Assembly: GCA_026002995.1 (NCBI GenBank)
Contig: BPGK01000001.1
Location: 682,001-746,000 of the forward strand
Direction of reading: 5' to 3'
Length of the DNA stretch: 64,000 nt
Origin: Gaiellaceae bacterium
GTDB taxonomy: Bacteria; Actinomycetota; Thermoleophilia; Gaiellales; Gaiellaceae
The notes below the pieces were generated by a model. The model was not told the DNA's origin. It made no database searches and worked only from the letters and a program-made list of their open reading frames with translations. Both the position numbers and the translations under genes were made by a program. This document shows positions 8,384 to 15,974 of this stretch, in pieces (position 1 is the first letter of the stretch; every line of letters begins with the position of its first letter).

Positions 8384-9339
8384 TCGCGCTCTGGGTTGCG
8401 CTCCCGTGGGCCGGCCCCGGCGCGTACTACGGGGCCGACGCGGCGGGCATGGCGACACGCCTCGAGAGCCTCGGCGTGGCCGGGGTGACGCAGGGCGACC
8501 ACCTCTTTCTCCCCGGGGTGGCCGCGACCGATCGACGGGCGAGCATGGCGGCGGACTGTCTGACGACGCTCGCCACCATCGCCGCGCACGCACGGCGCCT
8601 CGCGGTGGCAAGTCTCGTCTCCAACATCGGGCTCCAACACCCCCTCCACGTGCTCCGGGCCTTCGCCCAACTCGCGCACCTGTACGGAGGCGAGCGGGTG
8701 TATGCGGGTCTCGGAGCGGGTTGGTCGTCGCGCGAGTTCGAGGCCCTCGGGCTGCCGATGCCGACCCACGCCGAACGGCTCGCGCGACTCGAAGAGGCCG
8801 CTGCTCTCGCGCGGCGGCTCTTCGACGACGGGTGGGCCTCCCTGCGCGGAGAGCATGTCTCGGGGCTCGACGTCCCGCTTGCTCCGGCCCCGGCCGTTCC
8901 GCCACGCCTGTTGCTCGGAGGTGGCTCGGAGGCAGTGCTCGCTCTCGCCGGTCGCTATGCCGACCACGTCGACCTCGCGCCACCTCCGCGACTCGGGGGA
9001 ACCGCGCTGCAGCGCCCTCTCCTCTGCGCCACCGAGGATCTCGTCACGTCCGCGCGGCTGGCACGTGCGGCAGGTCGAGACCTCACCGTATCCCTCCTCC
9101 TCGCCGCATGCGTGTTCTGCGAGTCGTCGGCCGTACGACGCGAGGAGGAGGTGCTGTGCGGGCGATTCGGGTTGCCGTGGCGCGATCTCGCAGACTGTCC
9201 CTACGTCCTCATCGGCGAGCCGGCGCGCATGGCCGAACGCGTGGCCGAGCTCGTCGAGCGGATCGGTCTCGACTGGCTCATCGTTCCCGAGGCCGCTGTC
9301 GAGCGCTTCGCGCGCGAAGTCGTGCCGCTCCTCGGCTGA
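8380..9339 (+). CDS. LLM-class flavin-dependent oxidoreductase (F420/FMN type)
   Basis: About 319 residues from GTG 8380, where the typical family start IALWVALPWAGPGAYY begins; an in-frame GTG at 8350 would add ten unusual residues. Luciferase-like TIM-barrel motifs are visible: GLGAGWSSREFEALGL and the following ERLARLEEAAALARRLF, then PRLLLGGGSEAVLALAGRYADHVD. Such enzymes use F420 or FMN to oxidise or reduce diverse small molecules. It is divergent from tetR with a shared candidate operator, so its substrate may be linked to the sugar operon. Specificity is unknown. Confidence 0.85.
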   Translation: MIALWVALPWAGPGAYYGADAAGMATRLESLGVAGVTQGDHLFLPGVAATDRRASMAADCLTTLATIAAHARRLAVASLVSNIGLQHPLHVLRAFAQLAHLYGGERVYAGLGAGWSSREFEALGLPMPTHAERLARLEEAAALARRLFDDGWASLRGEHVSGLDVPLAPAPAVPPRLLLGGGSEAVLALAGRYADHVDLAPPPRLGGTALQRPLLCATEDLVTSARLARAAGRDLTVSLLLAACVFCESSAVRREEEVLCGRFGLPWRDLADCPYVLIGEPARMAERVAELVERIGLDWLIVPEAAVERFAREVVPLLG

Positions 9340-9384
9340 CGCGAGCACGACGAGCAACGGGGCTGGCGAGGCGCCACGGAACGA

Positions 9385-9399
9385 GGAAGACCTGACCCC
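9385..9399 (-). repeat. Dispersed GGGGTCAGGTC repeat, copy 1
   Basis: Read on the minus strand, GGGGTCAGGTCTTCC begins one base after the TAG stop (9403-9401) of the coiled-coil gene. The same core recurs after the stop codons of clpB and pth and, inverted, near 31565 and 31606. Confidence 0.8.
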
Positions 9400-9400
9400 A

Positions 9401-10063
9401 CTACGCTCGCCGCCGCAGGCTCCTGCCCTCGAGCGCGCGCAAGCCTTCGTCGAAGCCGCGCCCGAGGGAGGCCTCGCGCGTTTCGCGTTCCAGGCGACTC
9501 AGCCGTTCGTCGAGCTCGGCGAGCTCGGCGCGCGAGAGCACGGCGGCGGGAGCTCCCGCGCGCTCGCGCTCCTCGAGCAGCGCGGCGCGGCGGTCGAGCT
9601 CGTCGCTGCGCGCGGCGAGCTCGGCCCGGGTGCGGGCGAAGGCCTTCTCCGCCTCCTGGAGCGCGGCGAGCCGCCTCTCGATCTCGGCGAGTCGCTCCTC
9701 CGGCGTCGCCGCCGGGCCGCTCCCGCGCCGCTCGGCCTCGTTCTCCCGCTCCATGAGGGCGCGCTCGCGGGCCGCGAGCTCCTCGGCGCGGCGTTCGAGC
9801 TCCTGCGCGCGGGCCGCGAGGACGACCTCGGCGCGAGAGGAGACGCCATCCTCGCCGACGTCGGCTCCGGGCGCTTCCCGCCGCACGCGTGCGATGGCGT
9901 CCGCGAGCTCGCGCTCGCGACGCTCGACGGCGGCGACGCGCTCGGTCAGCTCGCGGCGCAGCCGGCCGAGCTCCTGCTCGGCCGCGACGCGGATCGCGTG
10001 GATGCGCTCGAGTTCGCTGTCGAGCGAGCCCGCGCGCGGGCGACGGCGACCGAAGAGCGGCAC
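9401..10063 (-). CDS. Coiled-coil protein of unknown function
   Basis: 220 residues. After a short basic head (MPLFGRRRPRAGS) nearly the whole protein is a heptad-rich Glu/Arg/Ala/Leu coiled coil (about 15-205), broken once near residues 67-75 by APGADVGEDG. No membrane segment or signal peptide is present, so it should be cytoplasmic. It resembles actinobacterial DivIVA- or kinesin-like coiled-coil proteins only in composition, so no function is assigned. The GTG start follows TATCAT by 6 bases, consistent with a leaderless transcript. The stop abuts a dispersed repeat. Confidence 0.7.
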   Translation of the reverse strand: MPLFGRRRPRAGSLDSELERIHAIRVAAEQELGRLRRELTERVAAVERRERELADAIARVRREAPGADVGEDGVSSRAEVVLAARAQELERRAEELAARERALMERENEAERRGSGPAATPEERLAEIERRLAALQEAEKAFARTRAELAARSDELDRRAALLEERERAGAPAAVLSRAELAELDERLSRLERETREASLGRGFDEGLRALEGRSLRRRA

Positions 10064-10100
10064 GCCTCGATGATATGCGGAGGTGCGGCCTGCTCTCGCG

Positions 10101-10340
10101 TCAGGCAGCGCGCTCCAGGCGCTCCTCGGCCCGGGCCCGCCGCACGATCTCGTCTCGCTCGCCGAAGCGGATCCGGGCCTTCTCGTTGCGGAGCTCGTGC
10201 CAGAGGTCCTGAAGACGTGCGTCGATCGCTCGAATCTCGGCCTGCACGGCGGGGTCGAGCCCTTCGGAGAGCTGCCGCCACAGGCGCTGGCGCTCCTCGG
10301 AGAGCTGCTCGATCTGCTCGTGGATCTGTGCTGGAGTCAT
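10101..10340 (-). CDS. DUF2630-like small helical protein
   Basis: 79 residues, all helical, with the pattern of the actinobacterial DUF2630 family: an N-terminal IHEQIEQLSEERQRLW segment and a central LQDLWHELRNEKARIRFG segment (the family has a conserved D.cWDLLRQRRA-type stretch here). It is cytoplasmic and of unknown function. It lies between the metalloprotease gene (54 bases upstream) and the coiled-coil gene (37 bases downstream), all on the minus strand. Confidence 0.7.
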   Translation of the reverse strand: MTPAQIHEQIEQLSEERQRLWRQLSEGLDPAVQAEIRAIDARLQDLWHELRNEKARIRFGERDEIVRRARAEERLERAA

Positions 10341-10394
10341 GCCATTGGAAACGACGTCGGAGGTCCGCGCATTCCCGCCCGGGCTCTTGCGACC

Positions 10395-10721
10395 TCACTC
10401 GTACCCGAGCTCGGCGATGCGCTCTTCGTCCAGCCCGAAGTAGTGGCCGAGCTCGTGGAGGACGGTGATCCGGATCTCCTCCCGGAGCTCGTCCGGGTCG
10501 GAGAAGCTCTCCTCGAGCGGGATCCGGTAGATCGAGATCGTGTCGGGGAGCTGGCCGGCCATGTCCCCGCGCTCGGGGAGCGGGATGCCCTGGTAGAGGC
10601 CGAAGAGGTCGGGGTCGTCGGGGTTTTCGTCTTCGATCACGATCGCGACGTTCTCGAGCGCAGCGGCGAGCTTCGGCGGGAGCTCGTCGAGCGCGTCCGC
10701 GACGACGTCCTCGAATCGCAT
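10395..10721 (-). CDS. Minimal zincin metallopeptidase family protein (possibly DUF1025)
   Basis: 108 residues. The C-terminal half carries HELGHYFGLDEERI, an HExxH zinc-protease motif followed by a downstream acidic residue, as in the small metallopeptidase family common in actinobacteria. The N-terminus MRFEDVVADALDELP is also typical. The ATG overlaps the argF stop by one base (TGATG), so it is cotranslated with argF. The substrate is unknown. A fold with so few residues may instead be regulatory. Confidence 0.82.
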   Translation of the reverse strand: MRFEDVVADALDELPPKLAAALENVAIVIEDENPDDPDLFGLYQGIPLPERGDMAGQLPDTISIYRIPLEESFSDPDELREEIRITVLHELGHYFGLDEERIAELGYE

Positions 10722-11665
10722 CAGCGGATGACGAGCGCCATGAGCGCCTTCTGCGTGTGCAGACGGTTCTCCGCCTGCTCCCAGGCGAGGCAGCGCGGGC
10801 CGTAGAGCACCTCGGCAGTGATCTCTTCGCCGACGTGGGCGGGCAGGCAGTGCATTGCGACCGCGTCGCGGTCGGCGAGGGCGAGGAGCGCGTCGTCCAC
10901 GCGGTAGGGCGCCAGGTCGCGGAGGCGCCGCTCGCGCTCGCCTTCCTGTCCCATGCTCGCCCAGACGTCGGTGTAGACGGCGTGCGCGCCGACGACCGCC
11001 TCGCGCGGATCCTGCACGAGCGCGACGCTCCCACCGCTCGCGGCGGCATCCCGGGTGGCGCCCTCGACGACATGCGCGTCGGGCTCGTAGCCCGGAGGCG
11101 TCGCCACCACGACGTGCATGCCGAAGCGCGCGCCCATCCGCAGGAGCGAGTGACAGACGTTGTTCCCGTCGCCCACGTATGCGAGCCGCAGGCCCGCGAG
11201 GCTCCCGAACCGCTCGCGCAGGGTCATCGCGTCGGCGAGCGCCTGCAGCGGGTGCGCGGTGTCGGTGAGCCCGTTGATAACGGGAATCGAGGCGTGCTCC
11301 GCGAACTCCTCCACCTCGTCCTGGTCGAACGTTCGGATCATGAGCGCGGAGAGCAGGCGGGAGAGGACGATCGCCGTGTCGCGGTACGACTCCCCGCGCG
11401 CGAGCTGGAGCTCGGAGGCCGGCAGGAAGAGCGCCATCCCCCCGAGCTCCGCGATCCCGACCTCGAAGGCGACGCGGGTGCGCGTCGAGGGCTTGTGGAA
11501 GATGAGACCGATCGTCCGTCCCGGGAGGACGCGGAGCTCGCGTCGTCGCGCGCGCTCCGCCTTGAGCTCGTCGGCGAGGTCGAGCACCGCCCGGAGCTCG
11601 TCGGGCGACCAGGACGAGATCCGTGTGAAGCTCCGGCCCTTCAGCGTCGTCGGGATTCCGGCCAC
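10721..11665 (-). CDS. argF: Ornithine carbamoyltransferase
   Basis: 314 residues, the usual size. Catalyses carbamoyl phosphate + ornithine to citrulline in arginine synthesis. Carbamoyl-phosphate loop STRTR is in FHKPSTRTRVAFEVG (residues 51-65), then HPLQALADA, and the ornithine-loop signature HCLPAHVGEE near the end. The GTG start lies 8 bases after TAGGAT (minus strand, 11679-11674), suggesting a leaderless mRNA. Other arginine genes are not in the window. It is divergent from hsp20. Confidence 0.95.
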   Translation of the reverse strand: MAGIPTTLKGRSFTRISSWSPDELRAVLDLADELKAERARRRELRVLPGRTIGLIFHKPSTRTRVAFEVGIAELGGMALFLPASELQLARGESYRDTAIVLSRLLSALMIRTFDQDEVEEFAEHASIPVINGLTDTAHPLQALADAMTLRERFGSLAGLRLAYVGDGNNVCHSLLRMGARFGMHVVVATPPGYEPDAHVVEGATRDAAASGGSVALVQDPREAVVGAHAVYTDVWASMGQEGERERRLRDLAPYRVDDALLALADRDAVAMHCLPAHVGEEITAEVLYGPRCLAWEQAENRLHTQKALMALVIR

Positions 11666-11692
11666 GGGCGGGTATCCTACCCGGCGCTAGGA

Positions 11693-11722
11693 CTTGCGTT
11701 TTTCGCACTAAGGTTTTATACT
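11693..11722 (+). promoter_or_regulatory. hsp20 promoter overlapping an HAIR-like HspR operator
   Basis: CTTGCGT-N7-ACTAAGG (11693-11713) matches the HspR inverted repeat CTTGAGT-N7-ACTCAAG at 11 of 14 positions with exact spacing. TTGCGT (11694-11699), a 17-base spacer and TATACT (11717-11722) form a promoter that the operator overlaps. hspR itself is encoded at 28595. A second inverted repeat, TTATACTG/CAGTCTAA, follows. Confidence 0.65.
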
Positions 11723-11768
11723 GTCAGCAGTCTAAAGAGACGAGAACGTTCGGAAAGGAGGTTCCACC

Positions 11769-12215
11769 ATGACGACACTGGTTCGCTGGGAGCCCTTCCG
11801 TGAGCTCGCGCAGCTTCAGAGCGAGATGAGCCGCTTCATGAACGGACTCTTCGAGGGGCCCGGCCGCGTGACGCAGAGCTGGGTGCCGGCTCTCGACGTG
11901 TGGGAGACGGACTCCGAGGTCGTCTACGCCTTTGACCTCCCCGGGGTCCCCGAGGACAAGATCTCGATCGAGGTCAAGGACGACACGCTCACCGTCTCCG
12001 CCGAGCGCGAGAAGACGGAGGAGGTGAAGGACGAGAACTTCTACCGCTTCGAGCGTCGGTACGGCACGTTCTCGCGCGCGGTCGGTCTGCCGCAGGGAGT
12101 CGACCCGGACAAAGTTCAGGCGCGCTACGAGAACGGCGTGCTCGAGATCCGGGTCCCGAAGCCCGAGGAGCAGAAGCCGCGCAAGATCGAGCTCACGAAG
12201 ACGATCGAGGCGTAG
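11769..12215 (+). CDS. Small heat-shock protein Hsp20 (alpha-crystallin family)
   Basis: 148 residues. The alpha-crystallin domain fills about residues 40-140, with VYAFDLPGVPEDKISIEV, an RRYGTFSRAVGLP strand and the VLEIRVPKPEEQKP end followed by a short tail. It is an ATP-independent holdase chaperone of the cytoplasm. A strong ribosome site GGAAAGGAGG ends 7 bases before the ATG. The promoter carries an HAIR-like element, so heat induction through HspR is likely. A GC-rich terminator hairpin follows. Confidence 0.95.
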   Translation: MTTLVRWEPFRELAQLQSEMSRFMNGLFEGPGRVTQSWVPALDVWETDSEVVYAFDLPGVPEDKISIEVKDDTLTVSAEREKTEEVKDENFYRFERRYGTFSRAVGLPQGVDPDKVQARYENGVLEIRVPKPEEQKPRKIELTKTIEA

Positions 12216-12236
12216 AGGGCTCTCGAAGCCGGAGAT

Positions 12237-12265
12237 CGCGAGGGGCCGGGCGTCGGCCCCTCGCG
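12237..12265 (+). terminator. Terminator hairpin after hsp20
   Basis: A perfect 11-bp stem (12237-12247 with 12255-12265, arm CGCGAGGGGCC) has a 7-base loop, 21 bases after the hsp20 stop. No U-tract follows, as is common in such GC-rich genomes. The ferritin -10 begins 15 bases later. Confidence 0.7.
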
Positions 12266-12292
12266 TCGTCTCGGAGCGCTAGAGTCGCGCCT

Positions 12293-12820
12293 ATGCCCAC
12301 CTTCACGGAAGCCCTCAACGAGCAGATCGCCCACGAGTTCGCGGCCTCGCAGCAGTACGTCGCGATCGCCGTCTACTACGACGCGGAGACGCTGCCTCAG
12401 CTCGCCGCCCACTTCTACCGGCAGGCGGTCGAAGAGCGAAACCACGCGATGATGATTGTGCAGTACCTGCTCGACGCCGGCGAGCCGGTCCGCATCCCGG
12501 GCGTCGAGGCGCCGCAGACCTCCTTCCCCGACGTCGTCGCGCCCGTCGCCCTCGCGCTGGAGCAGGAGAAGCGCGTGACCGAGCAGATCGTCGCACTCGT
12601 CCAGCTCGCGCGCGAGGAGGGAAACCTCGTCGGCGAGCAGTTCCTCCACTGGTTCTTGCAGGAGCAGCGCGAGGAGGTCGCCTCCATGTCCGACCTCCTC
12701 GCCGTCGTCGAGCGCGGGAAGGACGACCTCCTCCTCGTCGAGGAGTTCCTGGCGCGCTCCGCTGGGGGCGAGAGCCCGCTCGAGGCGGGCGCTCCGCCGG
12801 CGGCGGGCGGCGCGCTCTAG
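12293..12820 (+). CDS. Ferritin
   Basis: 175 residues. A four-helix ferritin fold with di-iron centre ligands: Glu in EQIAHEFAASQQY, the EERNHAM motif (residues 48-54), Glu in LALEQEKRVTEQI, and the FLQEQREE segment near 120-130. It oxidises and stores iron in a 24-subunit cage. An Ala/Gly/Pro-rich tail of about 20 residues is unusual but harmless. TAGAGT lies 7 bases before the ATG, consistent with leaderless expression from its own promoter. It sits next to hsp20, suggesting a stress context. Confidence 0.93.
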   Translation: MPTFTEALNEQIAHEFAASQQYVAIAVYYDAETLPQLAAHFYRQAVEERNHAMMIVQYLLDAGEPVRIPGVEAPQTSFPDVVAPVALALEQEKRVTEQIVALVQLAREEGNLVGEQFLHWFLQEQREEVASMSDLLAVVERGKDDLLLVEEFLARSAGGESPLEAGAPPAAGGAL

Positions 12821-12827
12821 GGCCGCC

Positions 12828-13226
12828 GTGCGCGAGCTACGGCTCCGGACCGAGCGACGCAGCGAGCTCGTCGACATCACGCGCCAGGTGCGGGAGGCGG
12901 TCGCCGGGGCGGCAGGCTCGGCCGTGCTCGTGTACGTCCCCCACACGACCGCCGGCGTCACGATCAACGAGCATGCGGATCCCGCGGTGGCGCGCGACCT
13001 CGAGGCGGCGCTCGAGCGGATCGTCGACGACGGCTGGCCGTGGGAGCACCACGAGCCAGGCGAGGAGAACGCGCCGACGCACGTGCGCGCGTCCCTCATG
13101 GGGCCGAGCGTCGTCGTCCCGCTGCGGGAGGATGGCTCGCTCGCGCTCGGGACCTGGCAGGGGATCTTCTTCTGCGAGTTCGACGGGCCGCGCTCGCGCT
13201 CGGTGTACGTGACCGTGTTGGCCTGA
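12828..13226 (+). CDS. YjbQ family protein (UPF0047, secondary thiamine-phosphate synthase)
   Basis: 132 residues with the family motifs: VYVPHTTAGVTINEHADP (residues 35-52), the acidic WPWEHHEPGEENAPTHVRAS centre with several potential metal-binding His, and GTWQGIFFCEFDGPR at the end. Family members have weak thiamine phosphate synthase activity in E. coli; the physiological role is unsettled. The gene starts 7 bases after the ferritin stop, on the same strand, with a GTG. Confidence 0.92.
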   Translation: MRELRLRTERRSELVDITRQVREAVAGAAGSAVLVYVPHTTAGVTINEHADPAVARDLEAALERIVDDGWPWEHHEPGEENAPTHVRASLMGPSVVVPLREDGSLALGTWQGIFFCEFDGPRSRSVYVTVLA

Positions 13227-13240
13227 CGTACTCTGGCCGC

Positions 13241-14620
13241 ATGGCAGCGCCGGTCCGCACGGGAGACGAGGTCGAGCTCTCCGTCGACTCGCTTGCCTAC
13301 GGCGGAAACGGCGTCGGCCGGCTGAACGGCTTCGTCGTGTTCGTGCGAGGGGGGCTTCCCGGTGACCGCGTGCGCGCGAGGGTGACGAAGGTGAAGCGTG
13401 GCTTCGCCGAGGGGGTGTCTCTCGCCGTGCTGGAGCCGAGCCCCCATCGCGTCGAGGCGCCGTGTCGCCACTTCGGCGTCTGCGGTGGCTGCCGCTTCCA
13501 GGATCTCGCCTACGACGAGCAGCTCGCCGCCAAAGAGCAGCAGGTCCGCGACGCGCTCGTTCGCATCGGGCGGATCTCCGAACCGCCGCTCGAGCCGATC
13601 GTCCCGGCGACGTCTCTCTACCGGTACCGGAACAAGCTCGAGTACTCCTTCGCGCGCACCGAGGCAGGCGTCGATCTCGGGTTCCACCGCGCCGGGCGCT
13701 GGGACGAGGTGATCGGCGTCGACGAGTGCCTGCTCGCGAGCGAGCTCGGCAACCGGGTGCGGCTCGCCGTCCGCGACTGGGCACGCGAGGAGCAGCTCGA
13801 GCCCTACGACCAGGCGACCGGCGAGGGCTACCTCCGCCATCTCGTCTACCGAGAGGGCCGCGCCACCGGCCAGGTGCTCGTCACCCTGGTCACCGCGCCG
13901 GGGGAGCGCTTCGAGACGGGCTACTTCGTCGACGTGCTGCGGAGGTTCCCGGAGGTGCGATCGATCCACTGGGCCGTGAACGACACGCCTGCGGAGCGCA
14001 CGAACCTGCCGACGCGGCTCCTCTTCGGCGAGGAGGCGATCGAGGAGGAGATCCTCGGACTGCGGTTCCGCCTGCGGCCGGGGGCGTTCCTGCAGACGAA
14101 CACGGAGATGGCGGAGCGCCTCTACGAGCTGACGTGCGAGGTCGCGGGGCTCACGGGCCGCGAGCAGGTCTTCGACCTCTACTGCGGCACCGGAACGATC
14201 GCCTTGGCGCTCGCCGGCGCGGCGAGCGAGGTGTGGGGCGTGGAGATCTCCGAGGAGGCCGTCGCCTGCGCGATCGAGAACGCCGCGCGCAACGGCATCG
14301 CCAATGCGCGCTTCGTCGCCGGGAACGTCGGGCAGGTGCTCGAGGAACTCGTCGAGCGCGCCGGCACGCCCGACGTCGTGGTCGTCGACCCACCTCGGGC
14401 GGGGCTCGCTGGGAAGGCGCTGCGACGCACGGGAGCGCTGCGCGCGGCGCGAATCGTCTACGTCTCCTGCAACCCGACGACGCTCGCCTCCGACATCAGG
14501 GTGCTCCGCGAGGAGTACGGCTACGAGCTCGTGCGCTGCCGTCCGCTCGACATGTTTCCGCACACGCCGCACGTCGAGAGCGTCTCGGCGCTCGAGCTGC
14601 GTGCGGACGTCGGCGGCTGA
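13241..14620 (+). CDS. 23S rRNA (uracil-C5)-methyltransferase, RlmD/TrmA family
   Basis: 459 residues. A TRAM RNA-binding domain (1-60) is followed by a 4Fe-4S cluster site, C-x5-C-x2-C in CRHFGVCGGC near residue 76, with a fourth Cys in VDECLL. The SAM domain has DLYCGTGTIALALA, DPPRAGL and the catalytic Cys motif YVSCNPTTLA. It methylates C5 of a uridine in rRNA, or possibly tRNA; the family (RlmD, RlmCD, TrmA) cannot be split by eye. ATG 13241 was chosen because TACTCT lies 6 bases upstream and the TRAM domain begins there. Confidence 0.9.
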   Translation: MAAPVRTGDEVELSVDSLAYGGNGVGRLNGFVVFVRGGLPGDRVRARVTKVKRGFAEGVSLAVLEPSPHRVEAPCRHFGVCGGCRFQDLAYDEQLAAKEQQVRDALVRIGRISEPPLEPIVPATSLYRYRNKLEYSFARTEAGVDLGFHRAGRWDEVIGVDECLLASELGNRVRLAVRDWAREEQLEPYDQATGEGYLRHLVYREGRATGQVLVTLVTAPGERFETGYFVDVLRRFPEVRSIHWAVNDTPAERTNLPTRLLFGEEAIEEEILGLRFRLRPGAFLQTNTEMAERLYELTCEVAGLTGREQVFDLYCGTGTIALALAGAASEVWGVEISEEAVACAIENAARNGIANARFVAGNVGQVLEELVERAGTPDVVVVDPPRAGLAGKALRRTGALRAARIVYVSCNPTTLASDIRVLREEYGYELVRCRPLDMFPHTPHVESVSALELRADVGG

Positions 14621-14636
14621 GCTCCTCCCCTCCGGC

Positions 14637-15386
14637 CTACCCGTCGCCCCGCCTTCGCCACGCGGCGCGCGCGTCGCGCACGAGGAGGTCGGCGTTGGGG
14701 AGGAGGAATCCTGCGCAGACGGCAGGGAGGGCGGGAAGCCCGGAGACGTCGCCGAGGACGACCGCCGCGAGCGTGAGGCTCAAGAAGGCGGTCATCGTGA
14801 TCCAGGTCGCCGCGACGCGCAGCCCGAAGCGCGCCGCCGCTGCGAGGAAGAGCGCGAAGAAGATCACGTCGGGTGGGCCGAGGTAGACGACCGAGCCCTC
14901 GCCCGGCACCGCCGAGCCGACTGCGACGCGCTCGATCAGCCCGGGTCGCTCCTCGATGACGTGGCGTGTGGGGCCGGCGGCGACCGACCAGATGTCCACC
15001 CAGGCGACGAGCGCCGCGACGAGGGTGACCCACCACAGCTCGCGGAACGCCCAGAGGAGCGCGAAGCCGGTGAGGGCGAAGCACGCGAGCTTCGCGAGGT
15101 TGAAGGGCGCGTCCAGCCCGAGGAGCCCCAGCGCCAGCGCGAGCCCGCCCGCGAGCGCGGGGAGGGCGATCGGGTGCCTGCGCTCCCTCCGCGAGAGCGG
15201 AAGCGCGAGCCAGATGGTCGCAGTCGACGCCGGGAACGCGACGAGGCCGACGAACGCCACGTCCCAGCGCGTCGGCAGCTCCCACAGGCGTTCCGCGACC
15301 CACGCGTAGACGAGCAGGAGCGCGCCGGAGGCGACGAGCGCGAGGGCGCGCCGGCGACTCAGTACGGCGGCTGCTCCGCCCACCAT
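14637..15386 (-). CDS. Integral membrane protein of unknown function
   Basis: 249 residues with about seven hydrophobic segments, the first at 13-32, and a short basic tail. A loop near residue 140 reads AAGPTRHVIEERPGLI and is the most conserved-looking polar part. No transporter or enzyme motif is recognised. It overlaps the end of the uracil-DNA glycosylase gene by 28 bases on the same strand, so they are cotranscribed; no shared function is evident. It ends 16 bases from the rlmD stop, convergently. Confidence 0.75.
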   Translation of the reverse strand: MVGGAAAVLSRRRALALVASGALLLVYAWVAERLWELPTRWDVAFVGLVAFPASTATIWLALPLSRRERRHPIALPALAGGLALALGLLGLDAPFNLAKLACFALTGFALLWAFRELWWVTLVAALVAWVDIWSVAAGPTRHVIEERPGLIERVAVGSAVPGEGSVVYLGPPDVIFFALFLAAAARFGLRVAATWITMTAFLSLTLAAVVLGDVSGLPALPAVCAGFLLPNADLLVRDARAAWRRRGDG

Positions 15387-15952
15387 GGGCCGAGCGCCCG
15401 GAATGCGTTCCAGAACCTGGTCTTCGCGGCTTGGTCGTCGAGCGACTCGTCGATGTCCGGCGTGACGAGCGCCTCGATCGTGCCCGTGAAGCGCTGCAGC
15501 ACGCCCTCCGCGTCCGGGTCGAGCCGCTGCGAGAGGGGGAAGGTGAGCTCGTTCAGGAACGCGACCGTCCGCGCGCCCATCGCGACGATGAGCCGCGGCT
15601 GGACGATGTGCAGCTCCCGCGTCAACCAGCGCGCCGCGTCCTCGGGATCCTCTGTTCCGAACTTCAGGCAGTTCGTCCCGTAGACGGCGAGCGGGTCGAT
15701 GCGCAGGCGCTGGAGCGACTTGAGGATGGCTTGCCCCGAGCGCCCGAAGAACGCGACCCCCTCCTCGATCTCCGCCGGCTTGGGCGAGAACTTGAGCAGG
15801 AAGACGTCGGCGAGCGGATGACCGGATCCGAGCACGGGAACGCGCAGCTCGTCGCCGGCACGAGCGAGCTCCTCCCCGAGCTCGTTGATCTCGGCGATGG
15901 CCTTCCGGAGGTAGCGCTCGTAGATCTCGTCGGTGGGCACGGCGGCAGGCAC
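15359..15952 (-). CDS. Divergent uracil-DNA glycosylase superfamily protein
   Basis: 197 residues. The order of motifs follows family 4/5 uracil-DNA glycosylases: a first loop in LGSGHPLADVFLLKFSPKP, FFGRSGQAILKSL, VYGTNCLKF and IVAMGARTVAFL. The usual GEAPG loop is absent (KFSPKPAEIEEG stands in that place), and only one Cys is present, so the 4Fe-4S cluster of family 4 cannot form. It may act on a different damaged base or on other nucleic acids. It probably repairs DNA in the cytoplasm, but activity is uncertain. Confidence 0.7.
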   Translation of the reverse strand: MPAAVPTDEIYERYLRKAIAEINELGEELARAGDELRVPVLGSGHPLADVFLLKFSPKPAEIEEGVAFFGRSGQAILKSLQRLRIDPLAVYGTNCLKFGTEDPEDAARWLTRELHIVQPRLIVAMGARTVAFLNELTFPLSQRLDPDAEGVLQRFTGTIEALVTPDIDESLDDQAAKTRFWNAFRALGPWWAEQPPY

Positions 15953-15974
15953 GAGGTCGGTCTCACCTTCTCGC

